DNA of 64,000 nt, from assembly GCA_022559845.1 (NCBI GenBank), contig CM040129.1:1054001-1118000 (forward strand), in the 5' to 3' direction. How positions within the stretch are numbered: the first letter of the stretch is position 1; each line of letters starts with the position of its first letter. The notes under the pieces were generated by a model that had not been told where the DNA came from, searched no databases, and saw only the letters and a list, made by a program, of their open reading frames with translations. The stretch comes from Amorphophallus konjac (Eukaryota > Streptophyta > Magnoliopsida > Alismatales > Araceae). Of the stretch, positions 12,701 through 24,700 are shown piece by piece. The position numbers and the translations under genes are program-made.

Positions 12701-15700
12701 TGCACCTTATTCTTTTTATGACCATACAAGCCAGCCAAAGTCTTCCACATCTCTGCCATTGTAGATAGTATAATTGGGCAGATTGTCCAGCTGAAAATGT
12801 TGAGCAGCCTTGACATGACTATACTATGGTCACATCGTCATGCCCCATAGGTGGGACTCTGAGGAGCGGGTTGCTTCTAGTCATTAGTCAGGAGCTCTAG
12901 TTTCTCGTAACCAGCAATATACATCTCCCAGGAAGCATAGTTGCTCTGTGTGAGTTTGTAGGAAGTGATCTGCAAGGTTGTGTTGCCATTGGAGACGAGG
13001 TGAGTAAGGTGAACAGTTGGCGAAGAGGTCTCCGATGCTATAGAGTGGGTGTCTGCCATCATTGAGGGTGTGTGGGATGGTGGCAGTTAAGGTAGAAGAG
13101 GGACTCTGTAACTGCAGGCAAGTGCAGAATGCTGCGCCCCAGAGAGGGTCCAAGCAGGGGTGGCAAAGGAAGAAGATGGCATGGTCTTCAAGAGGAAAGG
13201 GAACTGCAACAGAGAAAGGGACTAGGAAAAGCATAGAAGGTAGGATCATATTGGGAAGAAGAAGAAGAAGAAGCCCTGGAGAAACTCATCGAAAGTTAAC
13301 CCTCACCGAAAGTTATCGCCCCAGAGAGGGTCCAAACAGGGGTTGGCAAAGGAAGAAGATAGCGCGGCCTTCAAGAGGTAAGGGAACTGTAACAGAGAAA
13401 GGGACTAGGAAAAGCATGGAAGGTAAGGAGGGAAAGCTTGAAATTGAAGCTTCATAATCGATCCCTAAGAGGTACTAATATTGGCTTTAAACGGCAGTTA
13501 TATTGTAAAGAAAGGAAAAAAATACTTCAGCTGCCTTGCTTCTAATCCCGATTCCACCTTTCTAGATGCAAAGGTCGGATTGGCCGATCTGGTATGATCC
13601 TCACCCCTTAAATTAAAAAAAATCAATAGTAAAAAAAGTCCTCGAAGCCCTAGAGAAACCCTCACCGAAAGTTATGAAGAATTCATTTTTGTATAAAAAC
13701 CCCTGTAAAAGCATGTAAACTCAAATCAACTTCAAAATAAAAAAAACAGGGTAGGTTTGGATTGGACCGGCATCGGCTGATCCGGCCTATTGGATTGGCC
13801 TATCCGGCCGACTTGGATCGGTTTGGGACTGGCCAATCTAATCCTGATCCTTCTTTCCTTGAGGAAAAGTACACGATGGGGTAAATCTCCCTCTGCAGCA
13901 GAGGAGAGAAAAACCCTAGAAGAAGGTGCGACCTGGTCAAGGGTTCTGCACAGCACCTTGGGCAGGTTCTCCCCTTTGCGATGGGAAGAGCAACCCTAGA
14001 AAGGGTGCGGCCTGGTGCAGAGTCTTCTGAGTATCAGGAAGAAAACTAGGGCTCCCAAGATGGTCGCCGCTCTAATACCATGAAAGAGCACATTGACCGA
14101 TGAGAGGAAGAGAGAAGAGGTGCTGGCCGATCAGAGAGATAATCCGATCCAGCCCTCATTTATATAATAACCAAAGGAAAATACAAATTACGTAAATGCT
14201 CTTACTGAAAATAACCGAGCAAGGTGATAAAAAACAGCACAAAAGGCTCTAAAAATAACACTTACAGTTCTGCCCCTGTTTTTCTACAGCAGAAATCTTC
14301 TAGAATTTTTTTTGATCCAATCCGTAGGAATCAATAGAAAAGGCAAATCCCCTATGAATGCCACTATCTCGTGACCATTCTAATGCCATGTTTACACGCG
14401 AAAAATGCGGACACGCTGATGGTGAATTAAAATTAGGGGGTTTCGGATATCATCGGCATATTTATTTGCATTTATTTATTTCGCGTTTTGACTTTATCAG
14501 ACGATTTAGGGTTCGTGTATAGGACTTTTCTCCACCGATCGGAGTTGGCGTTGATTTACATTGGACAAGTCCAAACACCTTTGATTAACTGCTAAAGATC
14601 CCCTTTCTACCCTTACGATGCTGAGGGTTCATCTCGAAAAGACTCCCCATGCCTTGAGATAGGGGTATACTTGTAATCTTCCTTCGAGCGGGGGTTTATT
14701 TACAATTTTTTCTTTGATGTGGGTTTAATCACAATTTTTTCTTTAATAAAGGACTTATTTGCAATTTCTAGCGTGACTAGGGTGCCATGTGTAGCCCTTT
14801 TGATTTTTTTGAATTTTTTGTATTTTCTCAATTTTTTGCGGACATTTGTGCAATTTTAAAGGAATCCAAGGTAAAAATGCAATTTTCAAGACTTTGGCCT
14901 CGAGCAAGGACATTTTCATAAATTGTGGAACATTCTCTTGCATAAAATTTTCCTTTCTTGAATTTCAGACTTTTCTGGAATTTTCTCGAAATACACGGAT
15001 TTTTGCACAATTTCGCAAAGATTGGAGGTAAGATTGTAATTTCTAAAGCCTTCAGGGGCTTTTACATAATTTCTTGCATTTAGACCAAGTTTTGGCACAT
15101 CTCTGTCCTGCTCCAAAATTTTCTGACATTTTCGGATCAATTTGCGGCAAAACATGACATTTCTCGATGATGGGGGCATTTTAGCCAACCATACCCTAGT
15201 ACGAGGGTTTTTCTGCAAAACTACTGTCGGACTTGAGTTTGAACAAAGCCCAGCAGCAAGCGAGGGGAGCGCCAAGCTTCTTCTCCTGGCTCTTTTCTTC
15301 TTCTTTACTTGGGCCTCTTAGAAGCTCTAAGTATTCGGGTGTTCAAGTGCTTCAAAAAACAACCCCCTTTCCTTGGAACTCTAGGCTCTCTTTTATAGGT
15401 GCTAGGAGGAGAGCGGAAGGCATCAAGGCTTCTATTGAAAGCTCCCTCCGGTGGAAGGTGAGGAGTCAAGATATAACCCCCTCCCTCTCTTCCATATTTT
15501 TTTCTCTCTCTTCTCTTTTTTTCTCTTTTTTTCTTTTTTTTTCTTCTTTGCGCAATACAGGGAGGACTGGTGGGGGTCCCCCTTTGGTTGCACAATGACT
15601 GGAGGGGGTCCGCCCTCTGGTGCATGATGACTAGAGGGGGTCTCCTCCAGTTTGCAGCAAGCCGGAGGGGGTCCCCCTCCGGTTTGTGTTGACCAGAGGG

Positions 15701-18700
15701 GGTCCCTCCGATCTGCGGACCACCGGAGGGGTTCCCCTCTGGTGTAACACGACTGGAGGGCCCTCCCTCTGGTCTGGTAGTCACCGGAGGGGTTCCCCTT
15801 CGGTTTAATACCACCGGAGGGCCCCCCCTCCGGTGCTATCCAACCGGAGGGGGTCCCCTTCAGGTTCTTGCACCGCACACGAGAGAGGAGAGAGTGGGGG
15901 GGATCTACCCTCCCTTGGCTTGCTTGGCTATAAAAAGGGACCTCCTATCCCTTTCAAACATTTTTTATTGCCGGAACTTATAGGGTGTTTGGTTGCTATT
16001 TTTTCCCTCTTTTTTCTCTCAAATTTAAAAAAGAGAGTAAGAGATCCTCTAATCCCGTTTGGTGTTCCTCTCCTAAATTTTAGGGAGAGAATCTCATCCC
16101 GTGTAAATCTTCTTAAAAAAAATAAGTCTAGACCAATTTTTATTTTAAAAACATCCACGACGCCTCAATACTTCCCCCTCCCTCCCACTCGCGACCCCCC
16201 TCCCCCTCCCCTCCCCCGCGTCTCCCCCTTCCCTCTCCCTCCCTCCGGCTCTCCCATGCGCGACCCCCCTCCCCTCCCCCCCACCCCCGCGGCCCCCCTC
16301 CCCCGCGGCTCCCCCTCCCCTCCCCTCCCCGGCGCCCCTGCGCATCCCCCCTCCCCTGCGGCCCCTCCCCCGCGGCTCCCCCTCCTCCTCCTCCTTGACC
16401 GGACTGCACACGCACCACAGGCACCGCGGAGGCCAGCCTGTCGCAACCCGTCGGCAACGCCATTGTCGCCGTCCGCAGATGGCCTCTCTGCCGGCTGCCA
16501 CCGCGAACCAGCACCGCTGCCGTCGTCCCCGCCGGTTCTCCCTCGTCTACAACAACCGGTCGCCGCCTGAGGCCATTGCCGCTGTGGGACCATCCCGCCA
16601 CTGCCGCCGCTGACCGGCGTCCCACTGGCAGCCCAGCCCGTCCACGCCGCGCCCGCCTGCGATGGAGGGTAAGAGCAGAGCCGGGTGTGGGTGGGTTGGG
16701 TTCCTGCTTGCTGTGGCCTGCATGGCTGTGGCTTCGGTCTACTGCAACACCGCCATCACCAGCCTGGTGGACTGCCTCAGCTACGTGCAGAACGGGAGCA
16801 AGGAGGAGAAGTCGGTGGGGACCTGTTGCGCGGGGCTCGAGAAGGTGGTGAAGACGGAGGTGTCCTGCCTCTGCGAGGCCTTCAAGAGCAGCGCCGACTT
16901 CGGGGTCCCTCTCAACATCACCAAGGCCGTCGGTGCCGCGGCGGCGGTGGGCAAGGCCGCTCTGCAAGACTTTGGTGTCCCCGCCGGGTTGGCCGTGGAC
17001 GGTGGAGAAGCAGAGAAATAAGGAGGATAGGGGGGATCCATGCGGTGTCGGTGTCGGCCGGGAGAGGGGCCTCTCTAGGCGGTGTCGGTGTCGGCGGGGG
17101 AGAGGGGGGATCCATGCACTTTTTGATCTCCCAAACAAGTCTACTAAAAATTTAAGAATTATGATATTTTTACCAAACAAAGAGTGACTCATTTCGTCAA
17201 TTTTAAAAATTGAGTTAAAAATTGACATGTCATAATTTTTAAGATAGAAATAAATTTTTTAAAAAAAGTGTTCCCAAACACCCCATTAGGCTGCAGCACG
17301 TGGACAACCCCTCCTTTGTCTGCTTTTAGCCCCTTTTGCTACACAAGATTCTCGCCTTGTGGGGAACAACACCCCGGCGCGCCGAAGTCGGCTTAAAAGA
17401 ACTTGTAGCTTCTTTTATAGTCGATTTTACGCGTGAGTGAGCAACTCTACTCTGCTCATCAATTATTTGATAAAATTGTTCGTGCACAGAAGCACGTGTA
17501 AATTTGAGAATAGTCCCATTTAGCAGGACCCTTAACGACACTCATGTGATGAGGACGATTCCATATTGTTTTATGGTCGTCACATGGCGCATTTAATTCC
17601 TTCACTTCTGTAAATTTCTGAAAATCTCTGAAAATACCAGAAATTGCTTGTGAACTTTGTGGGGTTCAACAAATGCCCCCCACGGGGGGTCCGTCAGAGC
17701 TGTAGGCGACGGCGGACGGCCCGTGTCCCTTGAAAAGAATTTCTTGGCACTTGCTAATGCTTGCGCGGCCGACAACTTTGATGTCCTTGCTACTTATTAT
17801 GCTTACCTAACATTTCACAATGTTTTTGTTTTCTCTTCCTTGTAGGTTGTTCGCTATGCCTTGTACAAGGAAAAACCAAGCTTGCGAGGGCAGGATAGGC
17901 AGACCGCCCTAGTTGCTTCCAAAAGATTAATGCCTCCACTAGGTCCTCCGAGGATCACCATGGAGAATTTATTTTCTCCCTATCGGGGGTTAAGCATAGT
18001 TGCTTCAGGTCCACTTCCTGAGGATGAGTCCAGAGGTGGAGCAGTTGACTTATCTTTAATTGTGAAGCGGGGAGGCTTTTACAGATATGAGCGCCTAGGA
18101 GGTTATCCGAGGCATTTCCCATTGGATGAATATCTATTTCCCTTTGTTCAAAATTTCGTCCCGAAGGATATGGATGAGGACGATGCTTACTTGACAGCTG
18201 AGCGTTGCCAACTTGAGAGAGCCATCTTAGTGGGACGTGACAACATGCTAGGCAACTGTGACACTTACTTTCCAGGCTTTCCTTTGGGTTTCACTCGTCA
18301 ACCTCAGTTTCCCTGTGCTACCTAGCTGGGGTTCTTCAGCACTGACCCTGATTGTTACACTAAGCCCTGAACTTTTACTTTGGCTTCTTGGGAATTATCT
18401 GGCAAGCACAAGGCAATCTCAGATTCAGCTTCTGGCTGGTTTTTACTTCCTTCAGGTACACAGTTTACTTCTGAAGGCTATGATAAGCTCTGCCTTATTG
18501 ATAAGATTGTGAGTGGCTTTGCACCCAGTTGGTATGGGAAGTGTTCCGTAGTTCCTTCACACAGATTTCACTTGGGGGCCACAGAGTGGCTCATGGGTAT
18601 GCTCCACCGTTATAACAGACTACTTGAGCATGTCGTGTAAGACCCCAGAATTTTTATAAATTATTTTAGGAATATTTAATTATTTTCTGGAATTTATAAA

Positions 18701-21700
18701 GGCCTAAATAAATTAATAAATAGAATATTGGATCAATAAGTCATTCATCATCATCATCATCATCATCATCAGAGCCTTATCCCAATTAATTGGGGTCGGC
18801 TACATGAATCCTGTTCCGCCAAAGATTTCTATCAAGTGCAATATTCATATTTAAACTCAAGGAACTAATGTCCTTCCTAATAACATCGCACCATCTCATT
18901 TTAGGCCTTCCTCGAGCTCTTTTGCTAGCATCCACTAAGATTTGATCACATCTTTTAACCGGCGCTGAGTTAGGGCGACGAAACACATGTCCAAACCACC
19001 TGAGTCTATTTTCTCTCATTTTACTATCAATTGGAGCTATCCCTAAGTCCTTACGGATGCGCTCATTCCTAATCTTGTCTTTCTTAGTCTTGTCACACAT
19101 CCATCTCAACATCCTCATCTCCGCTACACACATTTTGTGGATGTGTTCCTTTCGTACTGCCCAACACTCGGTACCATATAACAGAGCAGGTCTCACAGCC
19201 GTTCTATAAAACCTCCTTTTGAGTTTCACAGGCATACGACGATCACAAAGGACACCTGATGCACTTCTCCATCTTAACCAGCCTGCCTTAATCCTATGTG
19301 TAACGTCATCATAAATCTCCCCATTCTCTTGTATGATAGACCCTAAGTATCGAAAGCTACTACTCTTCGGAATGTTATGTCCGTCAATTAGAACCATGTC
19401 TTCCTGAACCACACTCCCATTACTAAAATTACAGTGCATAAATTCTGACTTGCTCCTACTAATTTTAAAACCTTTAGACTCCAAGGCAAGTCTCCAACGC
19501 TCTAACTTAGCATTTAGAGCATCAATACTCTCATCAATTAAAACAATATCGTCTGCAAATAGCATACACCAAGGGATATCATCATGCAATTGTTTAGTTA
19601 CTTCATCCATAACTAAGGCAAAGAGATACGGACTTAGTGCAGAACCTTGATGCAAACCTATAGAAACGGGAAATTCACCAGTCTCCCCAGCAATAGTTCG
19701 AACACTAGTAATAGCACCGTCGTACATATCCTTAATCAAATCAACGTATCCTTGAGAGATTCCTTTCTTTCTTAATGTCCACCAAATCAATTCTCTCGGT
19801 ACTCGATCGTACGCCTTCTCTAAATCAAGAAAAACTATATACAAATCTTTTCTCATCTCTCTATACTTCTCCATTAGCTGCCGTAGCAAGAAAATAGCTT
19901 CTGTAGTAGATCTATTTGGCATAAAACCAAACTGATTTTCCGACACAGTAGTCATACCACGGAGGCGTTTATCAATTACTCTTTCCCAAAGTTTCATAGT
20001 ATGACTCATAAGCTTAATTCCACGATAATTATTACAACTTTGAATATCTCCTTTATTTTTATAGAAAGGAACTACAACACTTTTTCTCCAAACTTCTGGC
20101 ATTCTTCGTTCCTTTAAAATTTTATTAAAAAATTTAGTTAGCCACTGAATACCAATATCTCCTAGGCCTTTCCATACTTCAATAGGTAAGCCATCTAGTC
20201 CTAAGGCCTTGCCCACTTTCATTTTCCTTAAAGCATCCTCCACTTCTGACATCTTAATACACCTGAAATATTGATATTTATCAAATATTGTGGACTCTTG
20301 GGTACCTTCTAAAGATAAATCCTTGACGGAATCTCCATTAAGTAACTTCTGAAAATAGCTATGCCACCTCCCTTTAATCTCAAGATCCTTAGTTAAAACC
20401 CTTTGATCTTCACCTTTAATGCACCGAACATGATCTAAATCTCTAGTTTTCCTTTCTCTTAATTTCGCTAGTTTAAATATGTCCTTTTCACCCTCTCGGG
20501 TTCCTAATTTATTATATAAATCTTCAAATGCCTTTGATTTGGCTTCGCTGACTATTTTCTTAGCTCTCTTTTTAGCGATTTTATAAGCTTCTAGGGTTTG
20601 AGCATTTTTGTTAGCTTGCCAAACTTTAAAGCATTCCTTTTTTATTTTAATGGTATTTTGAATTTCCTCACTCCACCACCAAGTCTCTTTTTCTAAATTC
20701 TTTTTACCTTTAGATTCGCCTAAGAGTTGTTTTGCCACCCTCGTTATACAATTTGTAACATTATTCCACATTACATTAGTTTCTTGTTCTAAATTCCAAA
20801 TATTTTCCTTTAATAGATGATTTTTAAATGTTTCTAAACTTTTACCTTTTAAATTCCACCATTTAATCTTGGAATAATTATTTATAATGATCTTTCTTTT
20901 GAATTTAGGGATAGTGACATCCATTACTAACAATCTATGTTGAGGGGCTAGACTCTCACCAGGAATAACTTTGCAATCTTTACATAAAACTCTATCGACC
21001 TTCCTAATGAGAAAATAGTCAATTTGACTTATATGTGTTCCACTCTTGTATGTTATTAAGTGTTCGTCCCGCTTCTTAAAGAAGGTATTAATAATTGCTA
21101 GATCATAGGCCATAGCAAAATCAAGAATAGTGGTACCCATATCATTCCTATTACCAAAACCAAGCCCTCCATGAATCCTCTCATAGCCTCTATTATCTAT
21201 ACCCACATGACCATTAAGATCCCCTCCAATAAAGATTCTCTCTTCACTAGGGATATTTTGGATCAAACTATCAATAGCCTCCCAAAATTGCTTTTTAATG
21301 CTCTCTTCTAATCCTACTTGAGGTGCATATGCACTAATTATATTCAAAATATCATCACCTAAGATAAGTTTAATTACCATTAGTCTATCCCCCAATCTAT
21401 TTACTTCCACAACTCTGTCTTTTAAGTTTTTATCTATTATTATAGCAACACCATTTCTAGAGTTATTATTACCCGTATACCAAATTTTATACCCATCAAT
21501 GTCTTTAGCTTTATGTCCTTTCCACCTAGTTTCTTGTAGGCAAGCTATGTTAACCCTCCTGTCCTTCATTAATTTAACTAATTCTAAACCCTTACCCGTT
21601 AAAGTTCCTATATTCCAAGTAGCTAGACGGATCCTATGTTTTTGGACTTGCTTCTTTACCCGTGTGCGTCCAACCCCACACGAGAACCCTTGCCTATTTG

Positions 21701-24700
21701 ACACCGCAATCGGGCGCCATTGCGGCGCGTCGCTTACGGGGGACGCCCTAGCTAGCCCTTGCTCACTTGTCATTCCATCCGGGTTCCGATGTAACGCGTC
21801 GCTTACGGGGAACGCCCTAGCTGGCCCTTGCTCACTTGTCATTCCATCCGGGTTCCGATGTAACGCGTCGCTTACGGGGAACGCCCTAGCATTAGCACAT
21901 AATGTATTTGGATCAGAATTCATGTTGGAGATGTGACAAAATTTTACTGCTGGCTGTCGACCTAACACAAACCCTCCTCTTTTCTCACCCGGGCTTGGGA
22001 CCGGCCATGGCAGAGTTAAATAATTAACCTAGCCTATTTAAAGATAATCCAAAAGGTTAATGGACCAAGCCTATCAAGTTTGGCCCATATTCTAGAAGGG
22101 TAATTAGCTTATTCACGTATTTTAAGGATAAATACTATTTATATAAGATATTTATGTGGATAAACGAATAAAAGAGTTTTATGAAATTGAAACTCTATAC
22201 ACGTTGAATGTAACGGTCTATCGGGCGACCGCCACAGCCCTGTAACGCACCAGGCTGGATGCGTTACACTCTGTTAGTTCCGTGAAAGGAAGAACGAGCA
22301 AAAAGATTAGAACTTTGGGATCTTATCTACAAGAGATCGACTTGGGAGAGCTTATAACATTACTAAGGACTCTTGGGGATTAGGTTCTGGCAAATTAAGG
22401 ACTCTAGAATCGATATAATCTTCAAAATCCTATAAATAGGACCTAGTTCTGAACTGAGCGACCCTTACTTTTGGCTCGTGAAGAATCAAGGTAAGGAGTC
22501 ATAATTTCGGGTAAGTTCCTTACGACTTTTTGTTTATAATACATTAGACTAATAGCTTTCCAAATTTCGTGCTAGGAGATCAAGCAACCAAGGAGATAGA
22601 AGCTTCCAAAGTTGCTGATTCAACCTTAGCAACCCAGGAATCTGAACGCAAGTTCCCTGAAGATCCAGAGATTAGGACGTCTAAACGAGGTAATTAGAGT
22701 TCAATCCTTTAGAACTTTTTGTTCCCAATAGTTTCATCTTCTTACCCTCAAAATTTCACATCCTTAGGTCAAGAGGCTGAGGAAATAGAGCAGATTGAAG
22801 TTGCTGATTTATCACAAGAAGTACAAGGGACTAAGGGTAGCCCTTAGCATCAAATTCGAAGTTTAAAGGTTTTAGAAGAGGTAGGTTATCTCATGATTGG
22901 CAAAAATAACTTGTTAGGAATAAAAGTCCTCTGGTTGTGCTTGATTTCATGCATTCTAGACTAAGAATTTCATGATCTAATAGTTCTATATATTCATACA
23001 TCTCTTAGCCCTAAATGGAAATTAAAAGATATTATCCTGTCTATTCACTAAACCCATGCATATAGTTGGCCTATACTTCATTATCATGACTAGGACAGTG
23101 GTAGTATTTTGATTTTCAGGCATGTTATGTTTTCATAAACCTTTACTTAATTTACTGCCAGCAGATTCTCTGACGCACCAACATAAGACTGTCACATGAA
23201 TGTAACGGCCTTACGATAGACCGTCACACCCTGTTGTGTTTTATTGTTCTATTGTCTCTGACGCACCTTAGTAGGAGCGTTACACCACTGTAACGGCCCC
23301 TCGATAAACCGTCACAAGCACTATAACGCGCCTATCCTAGACCGTCAGACCCCTGTGTTCTGCCAGCCCAAGGCAGAATAATAACCAGTTAAGTTTACTT
23401 ATAAATAAGCTTAGATAGCTAAGTTGGACCTATTATCATGACTTCAAGTTTAGTTACTGATTCATAATCAAATTGTATGATTAATGTGTCTTAGGTTATT
23501 TTAAGTTATGTTAATTTCATGTGCCAAAATTCTATAGTTTTGTATTTAAATCATGATTTTTCAAATGTTGTATTGACGGAGTTTTCTCATGGTTTCACAT
23601 CGTTACACGTTCTCTTTATCAATAGAGTCATTTCTTTAACTATATGGCGCATATTCCGGTATGTTGTCCATTAGTTCACATTGCACTATAGGAACATTAT
23701 TCTTGGACATTAGGACCTCTCTATTGGATATTCCTTCCAATGGACTAGGAAATCTCGTTTCAAGGCCTCCGTAATTCTCCGCGAGCCTGGGATTCCCACT
23801 AGGACGCCGAGTTGGTTGTACCATTAAAGCCCATTGATTAGATTACACTATCGATATTTTTGGTTATCAGTAATGTAACGGCTCTATGTTGGACCGTCAG
23901 GTACAAGTAACGGCCCAATATACGACCGTCACATTCAAATGAGTCCGATTTCTTGGTTCTGGATTCAGACTAATGTAACGGCCAAATACTGGAGCGTCAC
24001 ATCATGTAACGGCCCGGTACACGACCGTCACACTGCTTGAGTATTTTAACCCAAGGTGGACCAAGGGTTGATATTCTAAGGTTTCTAGATGGACTATTGA
24101 TGATCTAGAATTTATCATATTGATCAAGAAACCTAAAATAATGAATGGAAAATAAAGAATGTACCGTTATGTTATCGATTTATTTCCATAAGCATAACCT
24201 TGCTTAAGTCATTCTTGATTTCTCATGATTCTTATTAAAGCATTCATTCATTGAATTATTGTTATCATGAGCTTATTGAACTTATTATATTCTTGGCCAT
24301 ACTTTATTGTTACATGCGTGGAAAAAGCTTGATTTATACTTGAAGATGCGATCGAGCACTGATTGTGTTCAAGGGCTCTATGCTAGTCCCCTCGACTGAT
24401 TGTCGGAAACATGCTATTATAAACCATGGGGTATGATGCTACTGGCCTCGCATTGCGCTGGGAGTACTTTCTCTATAGATAAGTGAAAATCCACAATATG
24501 GCATGACATGACATTCTTGTACATGACTTTCTTGCTTGATATTCCACAAAAATTCACGAAGTACTTGCTCATCAGCAAAAGATACTAGAGTGATGATTAT
24601 GTGACTTGCTAGTACATTCTCGATACATTCTTGTTCATGAAAGGTCAATATCATGTTCTTGTTACATTCTTGCTAGTTCGTACTTGCTCTCATTCTAACT

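Larger units (their letters stand above)
10347..14288 (-). mobile_element. Ty1/copia retrotransposon, internally deleted
   Basis: An antisense element of 3.9 kb. Two ~207-bp LTRs (10347-10553 and 14081-14288) share a long similar run around GATGAGAGGAAGAGAGAAGAGG. Read on the minus strand it shows primer-binding site, gag, zinc knuckle, pre-integrase and integrase segments, then RNase H text, a polypurine tract and the 3' LTR. The reverse transcriptase is absent, and many stops and frameshifts break the rest. The flanks share GCAG, a possible short target duplication. It lies inside CLF intron 2. Confidence 0.85.
14389..17671 (+). mobile_element. Long LTR A1 (5' LTR of an LTR retroelement)
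   Basis: It starts TGTTTACACGCGAAA, the same start as LTR A2 at 45937, and ends GGGGTTCAACA, also as in A2. In order it holds the shared block (14497-14590), an AT-rich module of degenerate TTTGCAATTTTC-type text (14640-15120), a dyad-symmetric GC-rich array (15560-15870), a TATA-like element and a ~330-bp end segment. A Pack-PIF-like insertion (15981-17285) sits inside it, and without that insertion the LTR is ~2.0 kb. Internal sequence follows directly. The matching 3' LTR was not found, so the element is broken. Confidence 0.7.
18745..22009 (-). mobile_element. RTE-clade LINE, copy 1 (near full length)
   Basis: The minus-strand element ends in an (ATG)n-type microsatellite tail (18745-18770), preceded by the 3' end text GGGATAAGGCTCTGATG. 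It carries one long frame with endonuclease and reverse transcriptase and no poly(A) tail, as expected for plant RTE elements. The 5' end is near CATGGCCGGTCCCAAGCCC (about 22009). No clear target duplication was found. It shares ~98-99% identity with copy 3 in the stretch I compared. Confidence 0.85.

Noticed and set aside
15305..15878. Minus-strand 148- and 169-codon frames
   Set aside because: Repeat translations of the GGAGGGGGTCC array in LTR A1, with no independent support.
16140..17228. Long minus-strand frame of 362 codons over the Pack element
   Set aside because: It arises from the C-rich strand giving few stops (Gly/Arg/Pro-rich text). The plus-strand LTP fragment with signal peptide and cysteines explains the locus.
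18258..18640. Other-frame ORFs over the PMD-like region
   Set aside because: Shadows of the PMD-like reading. Only the frame with GKHKAISDSASGW and GATEWLMGML resembles a family.
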